From positions 310,001 to 374,000 of the forward strand of contig NZ_JACXAA010000008.1 of the NCBI RefSeq assembly GCF_014699035.1: DNA of 64,000 nucleotides. The letters run 5' to 3'. This document shows, piece after piece, positions 49,158-56,857 of the stretch; positions within the stretch are counted from its first letter, which is position 1; each line of letters opens with the position of its first letter. The translations under genes and the position numbers were made by a program. The notes below the pieces were generated by a model. It was given only the letters and a program-made list of their open reading frames with translations. It did not search any database and had not been told where the DNA came from. This DNA comes from Spirosoma validum (lineage in GTDB: Bacteria > Bacteroidota > Bacteroidia > Cytophagales > Spirosomataceae).

Positions 49158-52100
49158 ATGAGACAATTGTCTATTAATCTATTGACCAGGAATTTTCTAG
49201 CTCTATTTTCCTGGTGTCTTGTTTTTGCACTGGTGTTAGGATCTACTGCTACATGGGCTCAGCAGACCCAATTGGTTTGTAATACATATACGCCCCTCGT
49301 CAGTACTACCGCTATTAGCGCTGCTACACCTTCTAGCTTTGCTAGTTTGTCCGTTACCTCCGAAAGATTTGCTGGTTTTGATTTATTCACTAACAAAAAC
49401 AATCTTATCGACAATAGCCTGGATAATTCTGCCAACTATACTTTTGTAGCCGCTGGCTCTGCATACATAGAAGTAAAAGACCTTGGTGCAACAGGAGCTA
49501 ATGTTTATCCAGCTGGTAGCTTTGCAGGCTTTGCAATTAACGATAATACCCTTCTATCTGCTTTTGGTACCGTAACGATTACGACTTATAACAGTCTTTC
49601 GGGAACAGCAGCAATTGAAACAAGGACTAGTAGCTCGCTGATTTCTACAGGTATTGTAAGTGGTGTTGCCAGAGCTGGATTCATAACGTCAAAACCTTTT
49701 GACCGGATTCGGATTGATTTTTCTGCTTTAGGGGCAGGAACAATCAGGGTATATTACGCAGTCGTTGAGAAGTTTTGTGCTGGTAACCCATTAGTATGCA
49801 ATACGAGAACACCGATGGTGGGGTCAACCTATCCTGTTTCTGGTACAACGAATATAGGAATTCCGGCTGCTATTGAGACTACTCATACCGGAGTTAGCGG
49901 GGTCAGTACGTACACTGTTGTGAACGGCGATAACGTAACTGATTCAGATCTGACTAATTATGCGTCTATTCGGTCACCGCTGGCTGTTAATGTAAGTGGG
50001 TTCAGCAGTGTTTCATTAGCAATAAAAGATCAGTCGACTACGGATTACCCGGCCGGTACGTTTGCGGGTTTTGACATACAAAACTCGGAAGTAGTTGGCG
50101 TGTCTCTCCTAAGTTCAACAACCATTAAAACGTATTTAAACGGAGTGGTTAGTGAAACGGTATCCGGCGCTTCATCGCTGGCATCGGTTCCACTTTTAAC
50201 GGCTACAGGGCGTCAAACGGTTGGGTTTGTAACGAGTCAGCCTTTTGACGAAATTCAGATTGTTTTCAGTTTTCCCGCAACTGTGAATGCTGGTGAGACA
50301 AGAATTTACAGTGCTGTTCTTAAAAGCCTGTGTGCCGGTCCTACTATTGCCTGTAGCACAAGCGCAGTGACCCCGTTAACCAATACCAGTTTTCCAGTGT
50401 ATATAAACAATAGTCGTACAGGTACTGGATCTTCGTTGGCGTGCGTGGGCTGTGCTATTAATAATGCAGATAATGTTATCGACGGCTCCAGTGCGGCTCC
50501 TGCTACTATTTCTTTAGGAGCAGCCGTATCTGCTACAGCCCGACTGTCGGTCGCCAACCCTATTGATACATACCCTGCCGAATCATACATCGGGTTTGAT
50601 ATTGAAAGCAGTACATTAGTAGGAGTAAGTCTGTTAGGCCGTACCCGAATTACCTTATATAATAATGGAACCGCTGTGCAGACTGGAAGTGGTGCTTCTT
50701 TACTGGCAGGAGCCACGTTACTGTCGGGTAGCCGTCAGACAGTGGGAACTATCGCTCAGGTACCATTTGATGAGGCTGTAATTGAATTTGAGCAGTTGGT
50801 CAGCGCTAATCCCTTAGGTACAGTCAACATCTATCGGGCAGTGATTCAGAAAGCCTGCGTAACGCCAGTAACGTGTAATCAGACCAGGTTCCTGAACAGG
50901 CCTGAATTCTCTTCGTTTATCGAAGGAACCAGAACGGGCTTCTTTGGAACTGTATCTGCTGATTTGGCGGGTAGCTCGATCCAGGACCCAGGTAACGTAA
51001 TTTCGGCCAGTACAACTGATTTTGCCCGTATCAGAAACGTATTAGGTGTTGGCGTAACGGCTTCCATCTCCGTAGCTGACCCCGCTGATGTTTATCCCGC
51101 TGGTACGTTTGCCGGATACACGATTAGCAAAGCAAACTTGCCTGTGTCGGCAAGTTTGTTCTCGAACCTTACCGTGAATACGTATCTAAATGGCGTACTT
51201 CAGGAAAGTAGCGCAACAGTTGGTAATCTAATCGATCTGTCGGTCTTCTTACAGATTTTTGGCGGAGTACCCAGTGGCACACTTTCTAATGTAGGCTTTG
51301 TCGCATCGAAACCATTTGATGAAATTCAGCTTGAAGTAGGCTCATTTGCCAGCGCGCTAAATTTTGTAGACGTATATGGAGCCTTTATTGATACGCGTTA
51401 TTCTGTAAACGCAGGCGGTCTGGTTTGTAACCTCAACCCAGATTTCAACGTAACAGCAAAGAATGCGCCTGTATCGGGTAATGTGAGTACGAACGACAAA
51501 ACACCGGCTGGAACGACTTATGGCACACCAGTAGCTAGTGCTAATAACCCAGCAGGAGCAACCATCACGATGACTACGAGTGGGGCTTATAGTTTCACGG
51601 CCACGAATCCTGGTACGTATACACTCACAGTACCGGTTTGTTCTACAGGTCAAACAAGCTGCCCATTAGTACCATTGATTATTACGGTACTGGATCAGTT
51701 TGCTACGGCGAATCCTCCGGTTGCTAATCCGGATTACGCTAGTGTACAGAGTTCAACCGCTACTGCAGCTAGTGTGACCATAAACGTGGTTGCTAACGAC
51801 GGTGCAAGTAATACGGGCGGCACATTAAACATACCTACTATCGTAACAAATCCTGCTCATGGTTCGGTATCGGTAAATGGAAGCGGCAATCTTGTATACA
51901 CACCAGCCACAAATTTTATCGGTGACGATGTCCTAACGTATCAAGTGTGTGAAACGCCCGGCGGACAATGTGCGCTGGCTCAGGTGACAGTACACGTACT
52001 AGCGCCAGGAGGCAGTACCGTTAGCGTCGATGATGATTACGCCAAAACAAATCCTCAACAGTCGGTTAGTGGTAATGTGTTAACGAATGACGTTGGGACA

Positions 52101-52712
52101 GGTCTTACGGTTTCAAACCCGGTTACATCCATCACTTCATCGGGTACGCTGGTCCTCACAACAACAGGTAGCTATACCTTTACACCAGCATATGGATCGA
52201 CGGGACCTGTCAGCTTTACCTACACAGCATGTGACAACTCGACGACAGCTGTTTGTGGAACCGCTACGTTACACATATTGGTAAATCCTATTCCTGATTT
52301 GTCACCTATTACGTATGCGCGTCCTACGTCGGTTTATAATAACTCTGATATAACCGTTGTCGTTGATGTGTTGGAACTGAACTTAGTTGCAACTAGTGGG
52401 CAGATCACAGTTCGGGTAACTAAGGACCCAAAGGCTAGTCTGACCTTCTCGCCAACGGCGACCAATGTGGGCAACCGATCAGTTCAAAATAGTGCCTGGA
52501 CGTTTGATAACTCGAATGGCAACTATTATATTCTAAGAACGAATCAGCCAGTAGCTCCCGGAGACAGACTTTCGTTTGGGTTTACAGGTACGTTGGCGCC
52601 AGGAGCAACAACAGGTGTAGTGACGGTTAGCTCTGTTATTACTGGGATTGCAGGCGAGGTAAAAGCCAACAATAACATCGACGCCGACAAAATAGATTAC
52701 TTTCAGCAATAG
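49158..52712 (+). CDS. Large repeat-containing surface or secreted protein
   Basis: 1184 residues. Signal peptide about 1-35 (LALFSWCLVFALVLGSTATW). Four repeats of about 175-180 residues follow, each opening with a Cys, then a motif like YPAGTFAGFDI (about residues 117, 298, 472, 646) and PFDEIQ (about 180, 362, 536, 719). Next come three cadherin/Ig-like modules of about 90 residues with the characteristic NPPVANPDYASVQSS and VSVDDDYAKTNPQQSVSGNV openings. The final module of about 140 residues (PDLSPITYARPTSVYNNSD) is different, and no typical T9SS sorting signature is visible at the end (..IDADKIDYFQQ). Likely an adhesin or matrix component. Codon use is more AT-rich than its neighbours. 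Its downstream neighbour is a T9SS protein. Confidence 0.78.
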   Translation: MRQLSINLLTRNFLALFSWCLVFALVLGSTATWAQQTQLVCNTYTPLVSTTAISAATPSSFASLSVTSERFAGFDLFTNKNNLIDNSLDNSANYTFVAAGSAYIEVKDLGATGANVYPAGSFAGFAINDNTLLSAFGTVTITTYNSLSGTAAIETRTSSSLISTGIVSGVARAGFITSKPFDRIRIDFSALGAGTIRVYYAVVEKFCAGNPLVCNTRTPMVGSTYPVSGTTNIGIPAAIETTHTGVSGVSTYTVVNGDNVTDSDLTNYASIRSPLAVNVSGFSSVSLAIKDQSTTDYPAGTFAGFDIQNSEVVGVSLLSSTTIKTYLNGVVSETVSGASSLASVPLLTATGRQTVGFVTSQPFDEIQIVFSFPATVNAGETRIYSAVLKSLCAGPTIACSTSAVTPLTNTSFPVYINNSRTGTGSSLACVGCAINNADNVIDGSSAAPATISLGAAVSATARLSVANPIDTYPAESYIGFDIESSTLVGVSLLGRTRITLYNNGTAVQTGSGASLLAGATLLSGSRQTVGTIAQVPFDEAVIEFEQLVSANPLGTVNIYRAVIQKACVTPVTCNQTRFLNRPEFSSFIEGTRTGFFGTVSADLAGSSIQDPGNVISASTTDFARIRNVLGVGVTASISVADPADVYPAGTFAGYTISKANLPVSASLFSNLTVNTYLNGVLQESSATVGNLIDLSVFLQIFGGVPSGTLSNVGFVASKPFDEIQLEVGSFASALNFVDVYGAFIDTRYSVNAGGLVCNLNPDFNVTAKNAPVSGNVSTNDKTPAGTTYGTPVASANNPAGATITMTTSGAYSFTATNPGTYTLTVPVCSTGQTSCPLVPLIITVLDQFATANPPVANPDYASVQSSTATAASVTINVVANDGASNTGGTLNIPTIVTNPAHGSVSVNGSGNLVYTPATNFIGDDVLTYQVCETPGGQCALAQVTVHVLAPGGSTVSVDDDYAKTNPQQSVSGNVLTNDVGTGLTVSNPVTSITSSGTLVLTTTGSYTFTPAYGSTGPVSFTYTACDNSTTAVCGTATLHILVNPIPDLSPITYARPTSVYNNSDITVVVDVLELNLVATSGQITVRVTKDPKASLTFSPTATNVGNRSVQNSAWTFDNSNGNYYILRTNQPVAPGDRLSFGFTGTLAPGATTGVVTVSSVITGIAGEVKANNNIDADKIDYFQQ

Positions 52713-52718
52713 AATTTG

Positions 52719-52763
52719 TTTTTACAACAAGAGGCTTACAAAACAAGCCTCTTGTTGTAAAAA
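52719..52763. terminator. 19-bp-stem hairpin after the surface-protein gene
   Basis: TTTTTACAACAAGAGGCTT and its exact complement around a loop of 7 nt, six nt past the stop codon. Confidence 0.7.
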
Positions 52764-53307
52764 ACTACATCTCTGTCTGTAAATCGACTGTACGTTTCGT
52801 ATGAAGGTTTGCTATATGATTTTAATTTCATTAATATTGCTTTTGTAAAATCATCTCTTCTGAAGACAAAAGGTTGACTAACAGTGTTTTAATGTAGGTT
52901 GTGTACATTCATTTCCCAACCAGATATAGGAATTGTTGACATAGTAGAGTCCACTTAAGTGCTAAGAGGCTTCTCATCCAAGAAAAAAAATAGTGACGTA
53001 AAGTAAATCTGATTAAAATTTAATTGACTTATTGCTTTTATTTAATATTTTTGGGACCAGGAATGGATTATACAACAGCACTAATAGTATTAACTTAAAG
53101 ACATTTGACAAAATCTAAACCCTAAGGTGTGTTTTGTCGTTCTTACAGAAAAGTCTTTAGTTACTTTATTAATGCGACTGTGATACTTCTAGTAAGAACA
53201 AGCGTCAAAGCAATATTCGAAGTTATAAAATAAATTTTCCAACAAATCAATTCCATTAATCAACCAGGCGGGGGCTGAATAGCCAAAACGCTAAAAACCT
53301 GAAAATT
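52764..53307. other. Intergenic region with promoter and long leader
   Basis: AT-rich, no gene seen. It contains the promoter at 53024-53053 and a leader of about 250 nt. A small hairpin around GGCTGAATAGCC lies near 53272-53283, close to the start codon. Confidence 0.5.
53024..53053 (+). promoter_or_regulatory. Bacteroidetes-type promoter of the T9SS gene
   Basis: TTG at 53024-53026, exactly 19 nt, then TATTTTTG at 53046-53053. The start codon is at 53308, giving a leader of about 250 nt, almost the same length as for the preceding gene. Confidence 0.65.
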
Positions 53308-54399
53308 ATGATTAAGATTAAATTTACTCTGCTTTGGGTATTCACAGTGCTAGTAAGTCTGACGAGTTTCGGTCAGAGCGGGGCGGACCCGGCAGTAACG
53401 AGCCGAAACTTGGAGCCAGCTCCTCTTGCCAATGTGGGCTCCCCATTTAACATGACCTTCACCATCGGTAACAATGGAACAGTACCGATCAGTGGCAATG
53501 GCTTTGCCAATCAAATGCAGTGGTCTATTTGCTTAGGTAAATGTGCTCCTAATAATGCTAATCCGCTTGCAGCGCTATCGGGCGACCTACTTAATTATTT
53601 CAATGTTTCTTTTACCCCACCAGCGAGCACAACAAACCAACAGGGGGGCTGCTTCGAGGCCACCCAAAAGCCTGGTGTAGCAATACCAGAAGTGTCTGTT
53701 TATAATGTCGTTATCGCTGCTGTAGTTACTAGAGCATCTACTACCACTACCGTTAACGATATTGGTGCTTCCTGCAACATTGCTCCTAATGGAACGGCTA
53801 ATCCACAGCCCACGGATAATGACTTTGCCTCTATCTATACACACACCAATACCTTAGCTATGCCTGTTGCGCTTGTAGACTTTAGTGCTCAAGCACAAGA
53901 AAATCGTACAGTGCTGGTCAATTGGAAAACTTCCTGGGAGAAGGCTAACAAAGGATACATTGTTGAACGTAGCAAAGACCTGAAAAGCTTTGAAGCTGTT
54001 GGCGAAGTAAACGATGTGGCAGGTACCAGCAACAGCATTAGTTCGTATCGTTTTGTCGATAACGCGCCTTATCGGGGAACAAGCTACTACCGGTTACGTC
54101 AAGTTGATTTAGATGGCACGAGCCAAACTTTCGATGCTAAATCAGTAGTTATTGATGGGAAATATGGTGTATATCCGAACCCAGTAGTTGGCCAGCAGTT
54201 TACGTTAGAACTAGATGAGCCCACTCAAGCTGTGTTGCATTTATATAACGCCAGTGGTAGCGAATTGGGAATAAATAAGTTGGATCCTACGGAAGTGAGC
54301 ACCAAGGTTTCGCCTTCTTCGAAACTATCTACTGGGGTATATATCCTGACGGTTGAAGAGCGGGGCATAACACGTAAACACCGCTTAGTAGTCCAATAA
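53308..54399 (+). CDS. T9SS type A sorting domain protein
   Basis: 363 residues. Signal peptide MIKIKFTLLWVFTVLVSLTSFG, then an Ig-like or DUF11-like domain (NLEPAPLANVGSPFNMTFTI) of about 160 residues. A fibronectin-type linker module before the sorting domain has VDFSAQAQENRTVLVNWKTS and YIVERSKDLKSFEAVGEV, as in many T9SS cargo proteins. The C-terminal sorting domain begins YGVYPNPVVGQQFTLEL and ends STGVYILTVEERGITRKHRLVV. It directs export by the type IX system and surface attachment or release. The function of the N-terminal domain is unknown. It is followed 64 nt downstream by a small peptide gene. Confidence 0.85.
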   Translation: MIKIKFTLLWVFTVLVSLTSFGQSGADPAVTSRNLEPAPLANVGSPFNMTFTIGNNGTVPISGNGFANQMQWSICLGKCAPNNANPLAALSGDLLNYFNVSFTPPASTTNQQGGCFEATQKPGVAIPEVSVYNVVIAAVVTRASTTTTVNDIGASCNIAPNGTANPQPTDNDFASIYTHTNTLAMPVALVDFSAQAQENRTVLVNWKTSWEKANKGYIVERSKDLKSFEAVGEVNDVAGTSNSISSYRFVDNAPYRGTSYYRLRQVDLDGTSQTFDAKSVVIDGKYGVYPNPVVGQQFTLELDEPTQAVLHLYNASGSELGINKLDPTEVSTKVSPSSKLSTGVYILTVEERGITRKHRLVVQ

Positions 54400-54463
54400 T
54401 TCTGATTTTCTTGTAGGTGGCCTAAGGGCGAACCAATTACGAACCTCAAAAAGAAATAAGCAA

Positions 54464-54610
54464 ATGATTAAGAACGTGCAAAACAAAAAACATAATTCTG
54501 CGAAGAAGGCTTACCAAAAACCGCAATTAAAAACGCTGGGTAGCGTGCGGCAACTGACCCTAAAACTAGGTTCGCTTACTGATAGCGGACAAGCGGGTCA
54601 GTTCGTGTAG
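54464..54610 (+). CDS. Putative lasso-type RiPP precursor peptide (orphan)
   Basis: 48 residues. A basic N-terminus is followed by YQKPQLKTLGSVRQLT at residues 17-32. The spacing is exactly Y-x2-P-x-L-x3-G-x5-T, the consensus leader bound by the recognition element of lasso-peptide maturases. The remainder, LKLGSLTDSGQAGQFV, is a plausible core: counted from Lys34, Asp40 is at ring position 7. A first residue of Lys is unusual, as Gly is normal. No maturase (asparagine-synthetase-like), leader peptidase, recognition-element or transporter gene is in the window. It may be matured by enzymes elsewhere or serve another purpose. The gene sits alone between the T9SS gene and a good terminator. Real gene likely; the product class is inferred. 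Confidence 0.7.
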   Translation: MIKNVQNKKHNSAKKAYQKPQLKTLGSVRQLTLKLGSLTDSGQAGQFV

Positions 54611-54640
54611 GAATCTTGCTTATTAGTAAGTCATTCGTTG

Positions 54641-54677
54641 AAGTCCGATATGCCATATGGTATATCGGACTTTTTAT
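54641..54677 (+). terminator. Terminator of the peptide gene
   Basis: AAGTCCGATAT pairs with ATATCGGACTT, with an inner CCA/TGG, followed by TTTTTATTT, 31 nt after the peptide stop codon. The presence of its own terminator supports transcription of the peptide. Confidence 0.85.
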
Positions 54678-54758
54678 TTAAAGAAAAGAAAGGGCTATTC
54701 AAGTGTAGATTGTAGCTAGTATACAAAGACGAAATTAAGTTGAGCAAACAATAATAAT

Positions 54759-55712
54759 CTACTGACGCACAGATGCTCGGCGAAGCCGATCGTTTATAGC
54801 CCAGCCTAATCCTTCGTTGGGTAGTGGTTCAGTGTAAATAACATCAATGGGTAAGGCGTCTAAAGTTCTAAGGTGAACAAAGAGGTTTTTGGCAGCCTCG
54901 TTCAAGTTACCGGTGGGAGAGAGGGTACGCTGGTACTCGGTTCGTATTCCACTAAACAGTTCTCGGAATACCAATGCTCCAGCTCGCATGTTAGGCTTGG
55001 GAGACTCGCCAGGTGGTAAAAGAATGAGCGGTTTGCGAGGGGCATAATGGCTGCTTAGCATACCAGGCGCTTTCGGATTAGATGTTGAATGCGTTCGAAC
55101 CGAAACGGAGCCAATCACTTCTTCAATATGATCCAAGGTCATTCCTCCCAGCCGAAAAACGATAGGTTTATCGTTTTCGAACCCAATGATGGTCGATTCA
55201 AGACCGATAGTAGATGAGCCACCATCTAAAATATACGGCACTAGATTACCCAATTGGTCAGCTACATGCTGGGCCGTCGTTGGACTAATGTAGCCAAACG
55301 GATTGGCGCTCGGCGCTGCTAACGGGAAATCAAGCGAACGTAGTAAATCAAGGGTGAGCGGATGATTCGGTATACGAACTGCAACAGTTGGTAGCCCAGC
55401 TGTAACAAGGTCAGAAATAAGATCGCGTTTAGGGAGTAGTATCGTCAAAGGACCTGGCCAGAAGGTTTTAGCTAGTAGCAAGGCTGGGCCGGGTATAAAT
55501 GTTACGAACTGATCAAGTTTTTCAAGAGAATCAGTATGAACGATAAGTGGATCAAATGATGGTCGATTCTTTACTTGGAAAATTTTCAACACAGCATCAG
55601 GATTGAGAGCGTTGCCTGCTAACCCGTAAACTGTTTCAGTCGGAATACCAACAACATTTCCTGCATCTAAAAATTCTTTTGCCCTCTGCCTGTCTGTACC
55701 AATTTGTGCCAT
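54759..55712 (-). CDS. L-threonylcarbamoyladenylate synthase (Sua5 type)
   Basis: 317 residues from the ATG at 55712 (MAQIGTDRQRAKEFLDAGNV). An earlier in-frame start lies upstream of the -7 box and is rejected. The YrdC domain has VVGIPTETVYGLAGNAL, KNRPSFDPLIVH, and FPLAAPSANPFGYISPT. The C-terminal Sua5 domain starts after SSTIGLESTIIGFENDKP and has PGMLSSHYAPRKPLILL. The enzyme makes threonylcarbamoyl-AMP for the t6A37 modification of tRNAs. The two-domain length distinguishes it from single-domain TsaC. Start codon and -7 box are so close that the mRNA may have no leader. Confidence 0.92.
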   Translation of the reverse strand: MAQIGTDRQRAKEFLDAGNVVGIPTETVYGLAGNALNPDAVLKIFQVKNRPSFDPLIVHTDSLEKLDQFVTFIPGPALLLAKTFWPGPLTILLPKRDLISDLVTAGLPTVAVRIPNHPLTLDLLRSLDFPLAAPSANPFGYISPTTAQHVADQLGNLVPYILDGGSSTIGLESTIIGFENDKPIVFRLGGMTLDHIEEVIGSVSVRTHSTSNPKAPGMLSSHYAPRKPLILLPPGESPKPNMRAGALVFRELFSGIRTEYQRTLSPTGNLNEAAKNLFVHLRTLDALPIDVIYTEPLPNEGLGWAINDRLRRASVRQ

Positions 55713-55716
55713 AACG

Positions 55717-55724
55717 CAAAGATA
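55717..55724 (-). promoter_or_regulatory. -7 box directly before the Sua5 gene start
   Basis: On the minus strand TATCTTTG is followed by four nt and the ATG at 55712. The transcription start predicted from the rnpB spacing would fall on the ATG, suggesting a leaderless mRNA. Confidence 0.6.
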
Positions 55725-55736
55725 GTAAGGAAGCAG

Positions 55737-55797
55737 AAAAGGATAAGGGAGACAAGAATGTGCCAAACTGTACATCTTATCTCCCTTATCCTTTTTT
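55737..55797 (-). terminator. Hairpin terminator of the FKBP gene
   Basis: AAAAGGATAAGGGAGA (55737-55752) and its exact complement (55780-55795). It lies between the FKBP stop (55806) and the Sua5 promoter box. Confidence 0.7.
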
Positions 55798-55805
55798 ATA
55801 GTCTG

Positions 55806-56273
55806 CTAATGATGTCCGCCTGGACCATGAACGTGTCCGTGAGCTAATTCGTCAGGAGTGGCCTCACGAACGTCAATAACCTCTACGTCGAAATGTAAGT
55901 CCTGATCTGCCAATGGATGATTAGCATCAACAGTGACGGTCTGCGGTCCAACCTTCGTAACGGTAACTACCTGGCCATCGTTTGTTTCAAACTGCATACC
56001 AACATCTATTTTCTGACCTCCGAAAGCACGTAGCGGTACTTCTTCCACAAGTTTCGGATTATGTTTGCCATATCCTTTTTCTGGAGTAACGTCCAATTTG
56101 AGTTTATCGCCTGTTGTACGACCTTCGAGACCCTCTTCCATACCTGGAATAAGGTTCTGGGCACCATGAAGATAGTATAGGGGCGTTTTCCCTTCACTGG
56201 AATCCAGTACGTTACCCTGGCTATCGCGCAGCGTATAATGGATCGCTGCTACTTTGTGTTTTGTAATATTCAT
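55806..56273 (-). CDS. FKBP-type peptidyl-prolyl isomerase, SlyD-like
   Basis: 155 residues. KVAAIHYTLRDSQGNVLDSS opens the FKBP domain. PLYYLHGAQNLIPGMEEGLEG is the hallmark with the active-site hydrophobics, and an insert-in-flap domain follows (TPEKGYGKHNPKLVEEVPLR). The C-terminal tail has HGHVHGPGGHH, a His-rich end typical of SlyD, where it binds nickel. The protein would act as a cytoplasmic proline isomerase and chaperone. The size is slightly less than E. coli SlyD because the tail is short. Confidence 0.88.
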   Translation of the reverse strand: MNITKHKVAAIHYTLRDSQGNVLDSSEGKTPLYYLHGAQNLIPGMEEGLEGRTTGDKLKLDVTPEKGYGKHNPKLVEEVPLRAFGGQKIDVGMQFETNDGQVVTVTKVGPQTVTVDANHPLADQDLHFDVEVIDVREATPDELAHGHVHGPGGHH

Positions 56274-56712
56274 AATTCGTTTTCTCTAACTCGCCTTACC
56301 ATTTTTTTAGTACAACCTCTAAATGTGTGAAGTGACTTTTATTTTCGACATAATTTATCCGAAATGAGTTTCATCACTCGCCCAAATCTGTACCAAAAAA
56401 GAAGCCAATTCAGACCAGATCTTTTTCGTAGAAAATCTTCGCTTCGTTCGTCTTACTGACGAAAACGTATTAATCACTCCTGTAATCAGTCAAATACTAT
56501 GAACAAATTCATGCTTATTTCTTGCTTGACTTATTCCCAGGAAATGGGTTATTGGGAGTGTTCGCCTAAAGCGATGCAAGCTTAAATTTAGAAATGGAAT
56601 AATTGGATAAGTGCTCTTCTTGTTTGAGAGAAGGTACGCCATCAACGACTGAAAAAGAATTACTGCAACTGAAGCTGAATCGTTTATAAATAGAGTCTCC
56701 GTTGGAAATGGC
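56274..56712. other. Intergenic region without a supported gene
   Basis: Apart from a 28-codon frame with a weak coding pattern (56499-56585), nothing was recognised. The -7 box of the small membrane protein follows at 56713. Confidence 0.5.
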
Positions 56713-56720
56713 TATCTTTG
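56713..56720 (+). promoter_or_regulatory. -7 box directly before the small membrane protein start
   Basis: TATCTTTG, four nt, then ATG at 56725, the same geometry as for the Sua5 gene. The -33 element is not clear. Confidence 0.55.
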
Positions 56721-56724
56721 TTTC

Positions 56725-56850
56725 ATGAATGAGCGGTTCAAATATTGGCTTAAACGTGTCGGATGGCTAGGTTTTCTATTTTTTCTGGTCAAAGGGCTCC
56801 TTTGGCTTCTGATTCCCTACCTAATCGCCAGAGGTTTTTTAGCCAAATAA
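56725..56850 (+). CDS. Small single-pass membrane protein
   Basis: 41 residues: a basic amphipathic start MNERFKYWLKRVGWLG, one long hydrophobic helix FLFFLVKGLLWLLIPYLIA at about 17-35, and a short basic end. The Lys inside the helix and the positive flanks on both sides are notable. No named family is recognised. It is followed seven nt later, on the opposite strand, by the end of a lipoprotein gene. A consensus -7 box at the correct distance and a frame free of alternatives support a real gene. The function is unknown; small helices of this kind often regulate membrane enzymes. Confidence 0.6.
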   Translation: MNERFKYWLKRVGWLGFLFFLVKGLLWLLIPYLIARGFLAK

Positions 56851-56857
56851 TAGCTCA

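Noticed and set aside
54411..54759. Complete lasso-peptide cluster around the peptide gene
   Set aside because: Both neighbours are a T9SS protein and a tRNA-modification enzyme; no maturation or export gene was found in the 64 kb.
56499..56585. 28-codon frame in the gap after the FKBP gene
   Set aside because: No promoter box, no terminator and no recognisable character.
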